From Agrocybe praecox (taxonomy: Eukaryota > Basidiomycota > Agaricomycetes > Agaricales > Agrocybaceae), in assembly GCA_964017145.1 (NCBI GenBank), contig OZ024842.1:3534001-3598000 (forward strand): a stretch of DNA of 64,000 nucleotides. The letters are read 5' to 3'. Below, one piece after another: positions 43,227 to 55,238 of this stretch. The notes below the pieces were generated by a model that was given only the letters and a program-made list of their open reading frames with translations, made no database searches and had not been told where the DNA came from. The translations under genes and the position numbers were made by a program. The first letter of the stretch is position 1. Every line of letters begins with the position of its first letter.

Positions 43227-46200
43227 ATGTCTACGATATACATCGACGAAGCAGCCGGATCAGACACAACTGGCCAAGGAGCGAAAGAATCACCGTATCA
43301 ATCACTCGCATATGCCGTGTACCAGAACGGTGGCGAATCTGCACAGGCGAATGCATTCCAGATCCGTAAATCGGCAGAGGTTGAATACGAGGAACCCACA
43401 CAATCTTCATTGAAAAAGGCCAAGAAGAACGCCGCTGGTATCGAGAAGAAGCTCAAGAAAGAGAAAGAGCTTGCCGAGCGCGAGGAGAAGGAGAAGGGCG
43501 AGGAGAAGGAACGAAAGGAAAAATTACTTGAAGAAAGCAAGAAGATTGTACTAGAAGAGGATGCAAGCCTTCCAAAGGCTGTCAGAGTGAGTCTATCATT
43601 CAGAAGGTTATTCGCAAACAAAGATTATCTTCCTATTGTAGATATGTCCAGCGAACTTTCCAGTCGTTTAAGATGGAACGCAGATATTTGTTTTTCATAT
43701 GCAGTCTCCCCTAGAAATCACGGCACGTTTCTACGTGCCATGTACTGTCTTTTCAACGAGGATTTGACAATAATCGATCGCGAATAACCTCTACTTTCCA
43801 TTTTTTGTGGCTGACTATTATCCAACAGGCAAAAATTGCCCAACTTGCCGATTTAAGATCAAAGCGAATCCGCGTCTTTGGCTGGGTCCATCGTTTGCGC
43901 CAGCAGAAGGATATCATTTTTATTGTCCTCAGGGACGGAACGGGATATCTGCAAACCGTCTTATCAGGCCGCGTTGTACGTTTATCGCGCGTGACTTCTT
44001 GTTGAACCAGAACACTCACAATGAATTAGGCCCAAACATACGACGCTCTTACTCTTACTCTCGAGTCCTCTATCGAAGTTGTAGGAACACTTCAAGAGCT
44101 CCCAGAGGGTAAAACTGCACCTGGCGGCCATGAACTTGTCGTCGACTACTGGCGCGTCGTTGGTACCGCTCCTGGAGCAGAGGATGCGTTCACCAACAGG
44201 CTGAACGAGAAATCCGACCCTTCAATTCAAGCCGACCTTCGACATCTCGTCATGCGTGGCGAAACCGCATCCTCTGTGCTTCGTCTCCGCTCGTTCCTGC
44301 TCTCCGCATTCCGAGAGGCACTCACTTCCGAGTCACTCATCGAAGTGACTCCTCCTTGCCTTGTGCAAACCCAGGTAGAGGGTGGCGCGACGCTGTTCAA
44401 GTTGGACTATTATGGGCAGCCAGCATTCTTGACCCAGAGCTCCCAATTGTATCTCGAGACCTGTCTGCCTAGCTTGGGAGATGTGTTCTGTGTGCAGGAG
44501 AGTTTCAGGGCGGAGAACAGGTAGATTGAATTTCTTGGGTGTTTCCGTGTTGAAGACAAGACAAGCTAAACACATTTCAATTTTCGCCAGTCATACGAGA
44601 CGCCATTTGAGTGAATACACCCATCTCGAAGGAGAGTTGGCGTTCATCACCTTCGAGGATCTCATGGCACACATTGAAGAAATCGTCAGTCCAAATTTTC
44701 AGTTCCTCTATGTGTACCACCAAAAGAACTCGTCTTAACATTATGATATTCACATTTAGATCTGCAAAACCGTTGATATTCTCTTGGCCAACCCCACCTC
44801 TGCAGCTCTCATCAAGCAGCTCAACCCCAGCTTTGTCGCTCCAGCACGACCATTCATGCGTCTCTCTTACGTCGACGCCATCAAGTGGCTCAACGAGCAC
44901 GGTATTCAGCACCCAGAGGAAGACGCTGAGGGGAACGCTACCAAAGACGAAGCCACAGGACAAGTGAAGCTGGTCGACCATAAAGTTGGAGACGATATTG
45001 CCGAGGCGGCGGAGAGGCAGATGACTGACATCATCGGCACACCAATCTTCTTGCACGGGTTCCCGGCTGAATTGAAAGCGTTTTACATGAAAAAGGTCCC
45101 TGTCAAGGATGGAGAAAATGCTGGACATGTTTTCACGGAGAGCTGCGATTTATTGATGCCTAACGTTGGAGAGATTGTGGGTGAGTGTTTTCCAATAGTT
45201 CATTTTCCTTTATTTTCTCTACATTTTTCTTTCTTTCTTTCTGTCGCTTTTTTGCAATCTGTGGGTCATGCTTGGGCACAGAGAAAATTTCCCGTCCCTG
45301 GTTTGCCTTTTTCTTTCTGCATTCCCTTGCTCGGTTTCTTCATTTTAAGCCTGTTGTGAATTTCCTGATTTATTCCTTATGGCGGCCTTCACGCTTCCGT
45401 ATCGGTCTCCCCTTTCCACTTTTCCGACGCTTTACGGCGTCCGTCATACCCATTCGCGTTCTTTTTTGCTATCGCGTCGCGAAGGGTGTTTTCCACGCAC
45501 GTCTTTTCACGACAAACTTTTATAGGCCAAGGCATGTTTTCGTGCTTTTTGGGCTAGCTCCTTTCCGTGTGTCTTTACGATTGTATATCAAGACATTCGG
45601 ACGTCTTCTGCCCTGACCTTCGAGGCGTATTCTATTCTTCAAATCTCCGACCTCATTCCCTGCTCCCTTCTGATCCTGGCTGTCTGCCGTACACTTTCGA
45701 TTTAACTTTCATTTATCTTGTTCAACTCATTCACTTGAGCTTGAGCTTTCACACCGTACATGTGCACGAGTTCCTTGGCTCTCCGACATGCCCTATCATC
45801 TTCTGTTTTACATTCAAGGGTTCTACTTTCCTTCAGCTGCCTGGCTCTTTTCTTCTTCGCCCCTATTGTGATTCTTCCTTTTTCTCACTTTGATGTCATT
45901 TCCCTCTTTGGCGAACCGTTATACCCTTCTTCTGTGCCCATAACCCCTTTTATTTCTGGCCCACGTCGCTTCCTCTTTTAATTCGTCATTTTATTCGTGT
46001 CGGGCATACCGGAGGATTGACCTATTCAATTTTGTGATTTGAACTCCTTTTGGAATGGCTGAAGGATGGGTTGATCGGGGATCTGGAATTGTGTGAAGGA
46101 TAAATGGATGGGTCATGATGAGCCTGCGTACTGTCACGATAGCAGTCCTGGATACGAGAAAAGCATCTATGCACTGGGTTTTATGGCGATCATCTTCTAT

Positions 46201-47413
46201 TTTAAAATTTATTCTTGTTTCTATTTATATTTTATTTGCTCTATATCGGTTTTGTTCTACTTTTTAAATATCTTTTCAATGGCGAGAGGTGGGCCGTATT
46301 AGGCGTTGCCTGCGGTCGTGGATGCGGTTGCGCTTAGTCCGTGATCGCAGAGTAAAGCGAAGTTGCTCGGGGAGATGATGTTGATGGTCGGTGGCGAATA
46401 ATGAATGAACACCTTTCATTCATTTGTCTATCGAATTTCTATTTGCGCCACTGTGATGGGTGTCCCTGGATTCGCTCTTAAATCCCGGTTATCCATCTTT
46501 TTTTTCTTTCGTTTTTGGATGGTTGTCCATCCATCCAATTTTGATTTCATTCTAAATGTCACTTGTTATCATACTTTTATGATGTTTCTCCTCTATGTTA
46601 ATATTTTTTTCCAAGCTTTTACTGATCGGCTGTCCATGCTCTACCTTTTTTTGATGCAGGTGGATCGATGAGGATAGCAGACATGGAAGAGCTCCTAGCT
46701 GCGTACAAGCGTGAAGGCATCGATCCCGAGCCTTACTATTGGTTCACTGACCAGCGCAAATATGGTACATGTGAACACGGTGGATATGGATTGGGTGTTG
46801 AGGTTTGTGGGTTTTTTTCCACAACTACAAATGACCTGATTGTTCTTTTTCCAAATAGCGATTCCTTGCATGGCTCGCTAACAGGTTTACTGTGCGCGAC
46901 TGTTCTCTATATCCTAGGTGGGTTTTTGCACATTTTTTCTTCTTCTTTTGTTTGTATCATTTGCATGGTCATCATTATCCGGCGTACCATCTTTCAACCA
47001 TTCCTTTTTCATTAATTTATACCCGAGGAGACCGTCCATCCGTTGAACTATTTTTTTTGTCTCTTCACCGCCCGTTATTGTTATCTCTTCACCTTCTCTG
47101 CGGGTATTGCTCGCCGTATATGTCTTGCGGCGACGCTTGTCCAAGTACCAGTCCAGGTTTACTCGCTTCCTATTCTTTTTCCGATGTCTGATGTTTTTCA
47201 CCCTTTTCCTTCTTTTTTGTATTTCATTGCATCCTTCGTTTCTATTTATTGATAATGATGATGAGAACGAACGACGAAGCACGGCAAATTGTCTATGCTT
47301 GTCCTACGTTCGTTCCATATATATGTTCACCGAGCTCGATTATATGTCCGTATTATTAATCCTAATACTGACTTTTTTTAAATTCCAGGTGGCCTGGCCG
47401 TGCTACCCCTTGA
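43227..47413 (+). CDS. Cytosolic asparaginyl-tRNA synthetase
   Basis: Class II aminoacyl-tRNA synthetase (EC 6.1.1.22) charging tRNA-Asn. Eight exons (43227-43586, 43829-43975, 44030-44520, 44591-44684, 44760-45180, 46660-46802, 46859-46917, 47389-47413) give 579 residues, close to yeast Ded81. The N-terminus ([12 protein letters not shown] and a Lys/Glu-rich helix) is the eukaryotic AsnRS extension; an OB-fold anticodon-binding domain follows ([31 protein letters not shown]). The catalytic core has [28 protein letters not shown], motif 2 [41 protein letters not shown] and motif 3 [14 protein letters not shown]. The end is [11 protein letters not shown], where relatives read LYPRF-GR-xP; it is encoded by a 25-nt last exon. 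The introns are very uneven: intron 5 is 1,479 nt and intron 7 is 471 nt, both pyrimidine-rich. Confidence 0.95.
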
Positions 47414-49316
47414 AGATTTATCTGGAGTTCAACTTATACTTGGCGTGTCATGGGGAGAAATCAATTTTTGGGGGAGGGGAAATTCGGCGATTTCTTAAAC
47501 GAAGCGAGGCAAAGAAAGGAACTTGTGGGAAACGAAAAGGGGAACAGAAACTCATGTTGGATTTGTGGATGTATAATGAAAGTCCATGTTTTTTACTCCT
47601 TGTGGATAAATAGATGATGAAAGGGTTTTATTGGGGCTCGTGCAGAGAACGCCAGCTTGAAGCAATGTTGACCACTCCTTTTGGTGCCCTACGTGCAAAT
47701 AGCAGTCTGTCTGTCGATGCGCATGTGTACAAATCTGGAGTACATTGCGATGTTTCGACTGTATGTGTGATAAATGTGCCTGCCTCACCGCAAAGTACTC
47801 TCCTCTCCTAGTGGAGGGTTACATGTATGCGTATACGTACATTAAGGGTATGTCTGTGTCTCCAACTAGTAACTGAGGCGAAGACGCAGTTGCACACGTT
47901 CTCTTCGATCGTCGATGGCCAAGCACATCCCTGGCCGACGGACTAAAGCAGAGTTAAACTTGAAAAAGAGCCTTTTGGGGATGACCTCTTCCAAGTCGAC
48001 GACGGTACATAGGTCCGTATTCCTGATTTGCTGGATGTATATATAATGCTTGTTTATTCGTTGCTTATTACTATTTGGGGCTGTTCTCCGAGACCCCAAT
48101 GTCCGAAAAGTCGCAGACTTTCGCAGAGTATGGTGGTGCGAGGTTCGAGGGAGCGAGAGTAGTTGGCTCGCTGTTAACTATTCAGCGGCGGCGCGCCTGA
48201 GCTCAGTCATAGACTGCTTTAATTAGCTCGGGAAACCTTCACCAGAATCTTCCTCAAGATATACTCACATATTATAAATAATAATTCCATTTCCTGGGCC
48301 CATGGATCGCCAGCAGTAAGTATGTATACTCTATACATGCTCATTGCTCGTGTCTCTCGGGTGTTTCGACTATTTCTAGGCTTTTTTTTTTTTTGCCTTT
48401 TCTGTTCTTTTCGAAAGGCTCGGATCCGACTGGATGATGGATCCTGGTAAATGCTGACTATAATTTATGCCTACGCGTAGTAAGTATCTGGTTTTACACC
48501 ACATACATGCATGTCAAACGGAAAAAGTTCACACTGCGCTCTCCCAAGCCTCCGAGAAAGTCTGACTCTGGCATGGCATGCTACGGAATTCAGGCGTCGC
48601 GCGCGTCGGGATCTCTCCCCGCGTCCCCCGTCGTACATGTAGTATGTAGTATGTATGTATGTCACTACGATATTTATCACCAACCTGAGTACATACAGAG
48701 TACTTGAGCAGTGGCATGCCGTACCTGCCGCATACGGGGCCCGCCGGAGATTTGCAAGACTGTGACTATCACTACGGGCCATCTATTTATTTTCAACTCC
48801 TTAACTGGATCCATGATACGCCCGAAATAGCCTAGATGTGCGGGAAGTAAGTGTGTAAGTGTAAGTAAGGTAGGTGTTTGGATTCCGGAATAAGATATGT
48901 ATATGATATATGATGAGATATGTTGTTGTTTATTGCCGTGGCCCGTTACCGAGTAAGTAATTCGACATATGTATTATGCATAGATTCAACCGGTACATAC
49001 TACGTCCAGGATAAAAATATCTGGAATATGTTCGGTAATACGGTTATACGCAGTACTTTGTGATATGCGTATGAGAGCCCACAGGAGATTGCCGTTGGTT
49101 TTTGGCGTCGCTTGTTCTCGAATCGTGCTTATGTGTCTTCATGAGGACCGGCGGGCGACCTTGGAACCCAGGGCTTTATGGAGGCATAAATAAAGCTCAG
49201 AAATAAGCGTAAGTACGTGAGAAGGCTAGACATGGATCGTAGGATAATAATAAGCATGTACACACATCCATGTATGTATGTAATGTATGTAATCACACCA
49301 GTGACGATTTCCAAGC
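47414..49316. other. Intergenic with TATG/TAAG microsatellites
   Basis: No gene is recognised in about 1.9 kb. It has AGTATGTAGTATGTATGTATG near 48640-48662, GTAAGTGTAAGTAAGG near 48850-48875 and CATGTATGTATGTAATGTAT near 49270, suggesting simple-repeat expansion. Short minus frames at 47866-48099 and 48471-48782 lack motifs. Confidence 0.4.
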
Positions 49317-50778
49317 TCACTCAAGAGCACACTTATACACATCCCTCGCCGTCCTCCTCCAGCTCTCCCGATCAATAGCAAACTCCTCGGCATAGTCCAC
49401 TTCGAGGTGATGCAGGCGTTTGCCTACGATAACGAGACTGTGCAATGGCGCGCCGTAGGCTTCTGCTGGGTGTGCGAGCAGCTCGCGGAGCGTGCCTGCG
49501 ACGATGCGTTCTTCGTTGGGCCCACCCCCGACGCGAGAGAGGGCGATGGCGAGTGTGGTGTCGGGGTTGAGCACGCCTTCGTTCCGGATCTCTTCGGTTT
49601 CGATGAGTTGTGCGACGGCGGTGGGGATGGACATGTATCGTGGGGGTTCGTAGATTTTTCGGCCTCTGTTCGTTATTGAATATTTTTTTTGGAAAGAGAG
49701 GGGGTATTCGTTAGTTAGTTGATATGAGGCATGATGCAGACATAAGACAAGAAGTCGAAAGAATGACAAGACAAGACAGGACAAGAACAGAACAACACGG
49801 TGATAAGTGGAAGTATGAAAGTGATGGATGGATTGTTAGATAGCCAGTCTCGATATGATATGACGACCGGTGATTCTTGAAATGCGAAAAGGTGAGGTGT
49901 GAAAAAAAGAAAGAAAGGAGTGAATGTGTGAAATAAATGACGTGAAGCAATAAATGAATGGTGGCGTTGAGTTACGGTATAGATTGCATGCCAGGCTGTG
50001 CATCTCACCATCATCACCACCACTGTATTGATATTGGACAAGAGAGGGATCGAAAATTCCGATCCGCAGATTCCTACCTTGCGAGGTTTTCCTCACTCTG
50101 TTCTTTGACCTTAATGTCAAGAAGGATCAGAGTGTGCGTCCCGAGGTTGGAGTTTTCCTTGATCCGGTCGTAATAGCTCGTGGGTTTCCAGTTTTCTGTG
50201 AAGAAGACGAGAGAAACTGTTTGACCAAAGTTGTATAGCTGGAGACCGCAAGCACCCATGGCGTTCATGATGCTTGCATTGTGGATGACGCGAGTGGGGA
50301 TTTTGAGAGCGCGCGCACGCAGAATAATATCTGTGTGTGTGGTTGCACTGTGTGTGGAAAGTGGAATGAGACGATCATGATTGGAGTTTTACTAGTGATA
50401 TGTACTGCACCCGAATGGATCACCGACGACAAGAAGGGAGACATCCTCGTTGGCAGCGTTGGCAAGAATCTCATCGCTCTGCGTCTCTACCATCTCGCGA
50501 TCAGCGAGTATGATGGGTTTTTGGTAGAATTTTTCCTTTTTGTTCATGGATCATTTATTTTTCTGCATGTGGCTGGTGATGATTGACTGACCAGACGATC
50601 CTTGTCTATCATCAAGATACTAGTGTACGCCTCGAGATAAACCCGGGCAGAGCCCTTGACGGCCTGTAGCGGGTTTCAGGGCAGGAAAACACACAGAGAG
50701 AAAAAATAAGCTGACTTGCAGACCGCGAATGGATATGTCGTTCTCGTCTGAGAGACCGAGGCCGATGATATAAAACAT
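49317..50778 (-). CDS. DPH5: Diphthine methyl ester synthase (diphthamide biosynthesis)
   Basis: SAM-dependent methyltransferase that methylates the modified histidine of elongation factor 2 during diphthamide synthesis. Five exons (50778-50716, 50663-50592, 50535-50411, 50347-50078, 49665-49317) give 292 residues, the usual size. It begins [20 protein letters not shown], followed by [30 protein letters not shown], the SAM-site loop [57 protein letters not shown] and ALSRVGGG near the end. The intron after LAR is 412 nt while the others are 52-63 nt. It diverges from the F-box gene, with 166 bp between the two start codons. Confidence 0.93.
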
Positions 50779-50944
50779 GGCGAAGGAAAGAAAGGAGTGA
50801 TAAGATTAGATTTGTCCAAATTTGAATCTCCCGGATTCCGATCAGCAAATCTCGGTTTGCTCGGTCTCCCATGCACCCTTGCACTAGTACCATCCATAAA
50901 ACTCACTCAGTCCTCAATCATGCTTCTCCCTCCCCTTTCCCAAC
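50779..50944. promoter_or_regulatory. Short bidirectional promoter between DPH5 and the F-box gene
   Basis: Only 166 bp separate two divergent start codons, so the genes must share promoter sequence. No TATA box is evident; CT-rich tracts lie towards the F-box gene start (CTTCTCCCTCCCCTTTCCC near 50924-50940), a common initiation context in fungi. Confidence 0.5.
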
Positions 50945-53900
50945 ATGCTACGTCGCTACCACACACCCTTCCACTATCTTCCTCTCGACATTCTATATCC
51001 TATTCTTGCCCAGCTCACAGACAGAAAGGACTGGCATGCCTGCTCGCTCGTCAGTAAGACTTTTTGCAGAGTAGCTACCCCTTTCTTGTACAGGACTTTG
51101 GACTCGAGAATCATCTCAAAGGTATGCTTTCTCAGCACTTTTACCAGCGATATTAATGTATTTCACCAGAATTGGGTCCACCATCCTTCCACGACCCTTC
51201 TTCGCCGACCAGACCTCGCGCTATATGTGCGGCATATCACCGAAACAGGTGAGCCATATTTCATCGCAATTTTTTCAACTGCTTTGGATGTGCATACATG
51301 TTCCAAATCGGTCATGTCGGCTCAGGGACAACGTTAAGCGGCTCGTTGGCTTTATAATTATCTAACCGCCCATCGCCAAACGCCCGTAGTCGCCATTTGG
51401 TCACCGACTTGTCCATGACGCTTGACATGTTATTATTGTCGTTTCGCACTGTCGTACCTTGCGCTTGATTTGCCCTTCCTACCCATTGCTTTCCTTGACG
51501 TCAATTCATTCACATACTGACTCATGACTTTTTTCATTTGGCCCATTTGTATCTAGGCGGAATTCAACGCGGGATGCTAGCACGAAATCCAAACATAACC
51601 GCAGACACTTTGGCAGCCCTTTCGTTATGCATTAATCTCAGGTCTATGACTTGGATCGACGATAGCTCGTCTAGTGACGCGACGCTTCTCGCCTTTCTAG
51701 ATGTTCTGCGGACCCTTCCAGTCCGCGAATTAACTATTCGCACGCATAGCGATCTTAGCGAAACCGTATGGACACAGCTCGTCTCTCTCACTGGGTTGCG
51801 CAAGGTCTCCATCTGGTGCATGGAAGGACCTCCGCGAGCTCTCCAAGGTGGCCAGTGGTCAGGCCCGCTTGGAAGCACACTCACCCACTTAGAATTGGGT
51901 GTAAGTGCATTTTTATATCCTTGCTCGGAACGTAAGTGTTAATGTCCCAAAAATACATTCCAAAATTTCCCCCAATAATCTCGTTCCCATGCTCCCGATG
52001 AGAAATTAAACCATTCTCATTTGTCAAAACGATCACGGGGAACGATATGTCCTCACACTCCCTTTTTCATCCCTTTCCTTTCCCTAGATTTTTACGCGTT
52101 TTTACTCACCCAATTTGTCTCAATAGTGCTCGCCCAGTTACCCCTTTTGAGAGATTTGCGTCTGAAAGGTGCCCCTGCAACGTCGATCCCTACCATCCTA
52201 ACCTACTTGCCCAATCTTCAATCCCTCGACACCGAGTATCTGCTCTCTGGATCAGGGTTCCATCAATCAAAATATCCTCGGGTTCAACACCATGACGAGG
52301 TTGCATTACAACTCGGTGGTGCGCACAGCGGTCTCGCTAGTCAGACTCGCAATGGGCGGAATAATCACAATCACACTCGAGGCACGCTGGAAGAAGGTAG
52401 TGCCGGGATCAGGCGAATTGATGGTACTAGCAGCAGTAGCAGTCCGAGCAGCCCAATAAGCCCGATGACGATAAGCTCTCAACAGCATTATTCGCAGCAT
52501 AGTACCCTGCATCAGCAACCACTGCGAACTCCGCCGCCGAACTACCAGCACCACCATCAGCATGGTTATCAGCTTCAGGCACAAGACCGAGACGACGAGC
52601 AGGAGCAACAGCACCAATACGAGCCTGTACGGCACCCATCGCCTGCGTTGAAACACCTGACTGTGCGCACGCGCACGCTCGATAGTTTGGGTGGACCGGG
52701 GCCCCAGAAACTGTGGGACTGGGTACGAGAGCTCGTACCGCTTCCCGGGCTGGAGACGTTCAAGCTTCACGCGTTCGTGTATAGCACAGTGCCGCATCAC
52801 TCTTCGTCTTCGTCTTCTTCTTCTTCTTCATCATCATGTCCTTCTACCTCAAATAATCCTTCTTCCTCGAATGGGTTTCCCTCCTTATCATCGTCCGGGA
52901 CCGGGAACGCGACGGGTGGCGGCATCCCACGTCAGTTTATATTGGACCTTGCGCTTACCCATGCAGATACGCTGAAGCATTTCATGGTGGACGATGTTTA
53001 CGTTTCGCTGGAAGACGTACAGTGCTTAGCGGACATGTTTCCAAAGTTGGAAACTATCGTTTGTGCGACTGCAAGCCCGAACGTGGTGAGTGGCTGGCTT
53101 GATTCACTTTTTTTCCCTTTCTTTTTCGTATTCTATTTTTTGAGTATCTTCTGTTCGTACCTGCTCCTTCTTCTCTGGTCTCTTTTGTCCCTTCTCTTCT
53201 ATTCATTTACTGAGCAGGGGTGAGCCTGAGACTCAGCCTAAAAATGTCCTTTGAACTTTCGTTTTTCTACTTGCTCTTATTATTGCACGCCACGCCACGC
53301 CTTATGACAGACTCCTTCTTTTCCTCATTGTATCCCCTTCGAGCCCTTCTTTCAATTATCCCTGAAACGCCGAGAGCGGTTTTTCCTGGAATTGGGATTA
53401 TTGCGGAGGGCGGGCCTTTTGCATCTTTGCATCTTTTTACATATACGGGGATTATGCTATTTGTTTTGTTGATCATTTCTGATCATCTAACTGAGTTGAG
53501 GTGGTTTGCTTACGTCGGGCTCCTTTTTTTTGTTACCTTTGTAGGCGTCAATCGTGCGTGCTATTTCGGGAGCTAGGAATTTGCAAACGCTCAAGCTTCA
53601 GGTGGAATGGTTGCCGGATCCGAAGAGGATGAGGAATGGGAGTAGGGGTGAGGGCGAGGGCGAGAGGAGGGGATTGCAGGTGGTCGCGACGACGAAGGAT
53701 AGGAGTGGTGATCTCGCGGTTGGTAGTAATATCGGTGGCAATTGGGGCCGTGACTGGGACGAAGATGACCGCCATGGCGCTTGCGATGGGGAGATTGGTG
53801 AGGCGCCTGAGACTCGGAATCGCGACTGTGCCTCTGCTCTGGGCGCATACCGCGGGTGCGGGTACAATGGTGATCACGATCGCACCCTTGGTGCTTCAAC

Positions 53901-54555
53901 ATGGACCTATGGATCGGTTTCTTCATCTTCTACTAGCTCCAATAGTCAGTGGTATTACCGTCATCAATATCAGCAACAGCTGCAACAACAAAAACAACAA
54001 CAAAAACAACATCAGCGCCACTACGAGCAGCAGCAGTACCAGCTGCAATTCCAGCAACAGCGATCATCGTGGATCTCGCCTTATCATTACAATGCGTGCT
54101 TTGCGCCTCGACAGATCCAGAACGATCCGCGCAAGCAGCAGTGGTCCCAGTTCGGTGATAATAATAATAGAGGCGTTGTTGTTCCTACGACGCACCCGTA
54201 TAGATACGATGAGTCGCGCTTCACGCTGGAAGATGCTACGCGGATGATGCTCAGGACGGACGATTCGAAGCTTAGGAATATCTCTGTTGGTCATATGCAG
54301 TATACGGTGAGTCTTTTTTGTTGTTTGCCTTGCGAGGTAAGGGATATGTTGGCTCATTTATGTTTTTGCTTTTTCTTTCTTCTTTGTCGTCTTCCCTCTC
54401 TCCTTTTTATATGGCGTGCGTTTTAGGGTAAATGGGTTTTACAGGATCCAGAGGAACTAGCATACGGGCACGTAGATCCTAATTGGACGACTGTGGAGGA
54501 GAAACTCAAGTTTGTCGTCACTGCTGAAGTCGCGGAGGATAATTGGCGCACATAG
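50945..54555 (+). CDS. F-box / leucine-rich-repeat protein with low-complexity inserts
   Basis: The N-terminus is a fungal F-box (HYLPLDILYPILAQLTDRKD, then WHACSLVSKTFCRVATPFLY), which would bind Skp1 of an SCF ubiquitin ligase. LRR-like stretches follow (LAALSLCINLRSMTW, LTGLRKVSIW, LAQLPLLRDLRLKG, LTYLPNLQSL, LKHLTVRTRTLDSL, ISGARNLQTLKLQVEW). Between repeats it carries long disordered inserts: His/Gln/Ser-rich around 52420-52640, a poly-Ser run around 52800-52838, Gly/Arg-rich at 53630-53780 and poly-Gln at 53965-54065. The C-terminus ends VTAEVAEDNWRT at 54555. Introns at about 51248-51555 and 53089-53543 are long for this genome. Exon limits are approximate but phases agree. The substrate is unknown. 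Confidence 0.75.
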
Positions 54556-55238
54556 TTTGGCTTTTGGAAACAACTCATGAATAACGAAAATCACGGGGGA
54601 CTTTTACTTATTTATTTAGATCAAGCTTCGAACTTTCCTTTCGGCTTCAACAAAACTTCTATTCTATCTCTTTCAACGTCTACTATCGCTATCATCCTAT
54701 TCTCGGCGGAAAATCCTTCCGGTTGGATTCGAAATTATATCTACGCACTGGAGGTAATACTTATTCATTTTACAAAAACCTAATATACCCATATTTTCTT
54801 TCACTTTTCTTTCCCTTCTTACTTTTCCCTTCTTGCTTTCCCCCTCCTTCCTCTCTTCTCAATGCCTTTCACGTTGGACTCAGACTCCCTTTTTGTTGTC
54901 GCCTTTGACCATCACTACTCCATCACTGTACCATCATATCATTTGCATTATTAGACTTTGGCGAGTACTTGTGCATACATAGTTTTTTCTTTGAATCCGC
55001 TTGCTTCTATTCTCGGCGTGTTTTTTTTTTTTTCACAACTCCCTCTACTCCTAATAAATTCTTTTTTCGCTTTACTTTACGCAGAGAGAAGTCTCCCCTG
55101 CGCTTTTGAGGTCTGGTTAGATCAATTCGACATTTTTAAATGCCCCTCGGGTTCTGTTCTTCCTAGCATGCTTCCGTAATGCATAATGACTACTGAATTA
55201 TTCGGAGGTTGTTGCGCTGATTTGTTTTTTGATATACA
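54556..55238. other. Intergenic between convergent genes, T-rich
   Basis: Strongly pyrimidine-rich (runs of CTTTTCTTTCCC); probably 3' UTRs. No gene is seen. Confidence 0.4.

Noticed and set aside
45185..45981. Overlapping plus-strand frames of up to 143 codons in the long AsnRS intron
   Set aside because: Composition is Phe/Ser/Leu from T/C-rich DNA; the exon ends on both sides match the AsnRS family exactly, so this is an intron.
46110..46420. C/D-box snoRNA inside AsnRS intron 5 (ATGATGA box)
   Set aside because: No properly placed CTGA D box or terminal stem was found, so it is only mentioned as something to test.
52306..52800. 164-codon minus-strand frame inside the F-box gene
   Set aside because: Shadow of the low-complexity coding DNA on the other strand.
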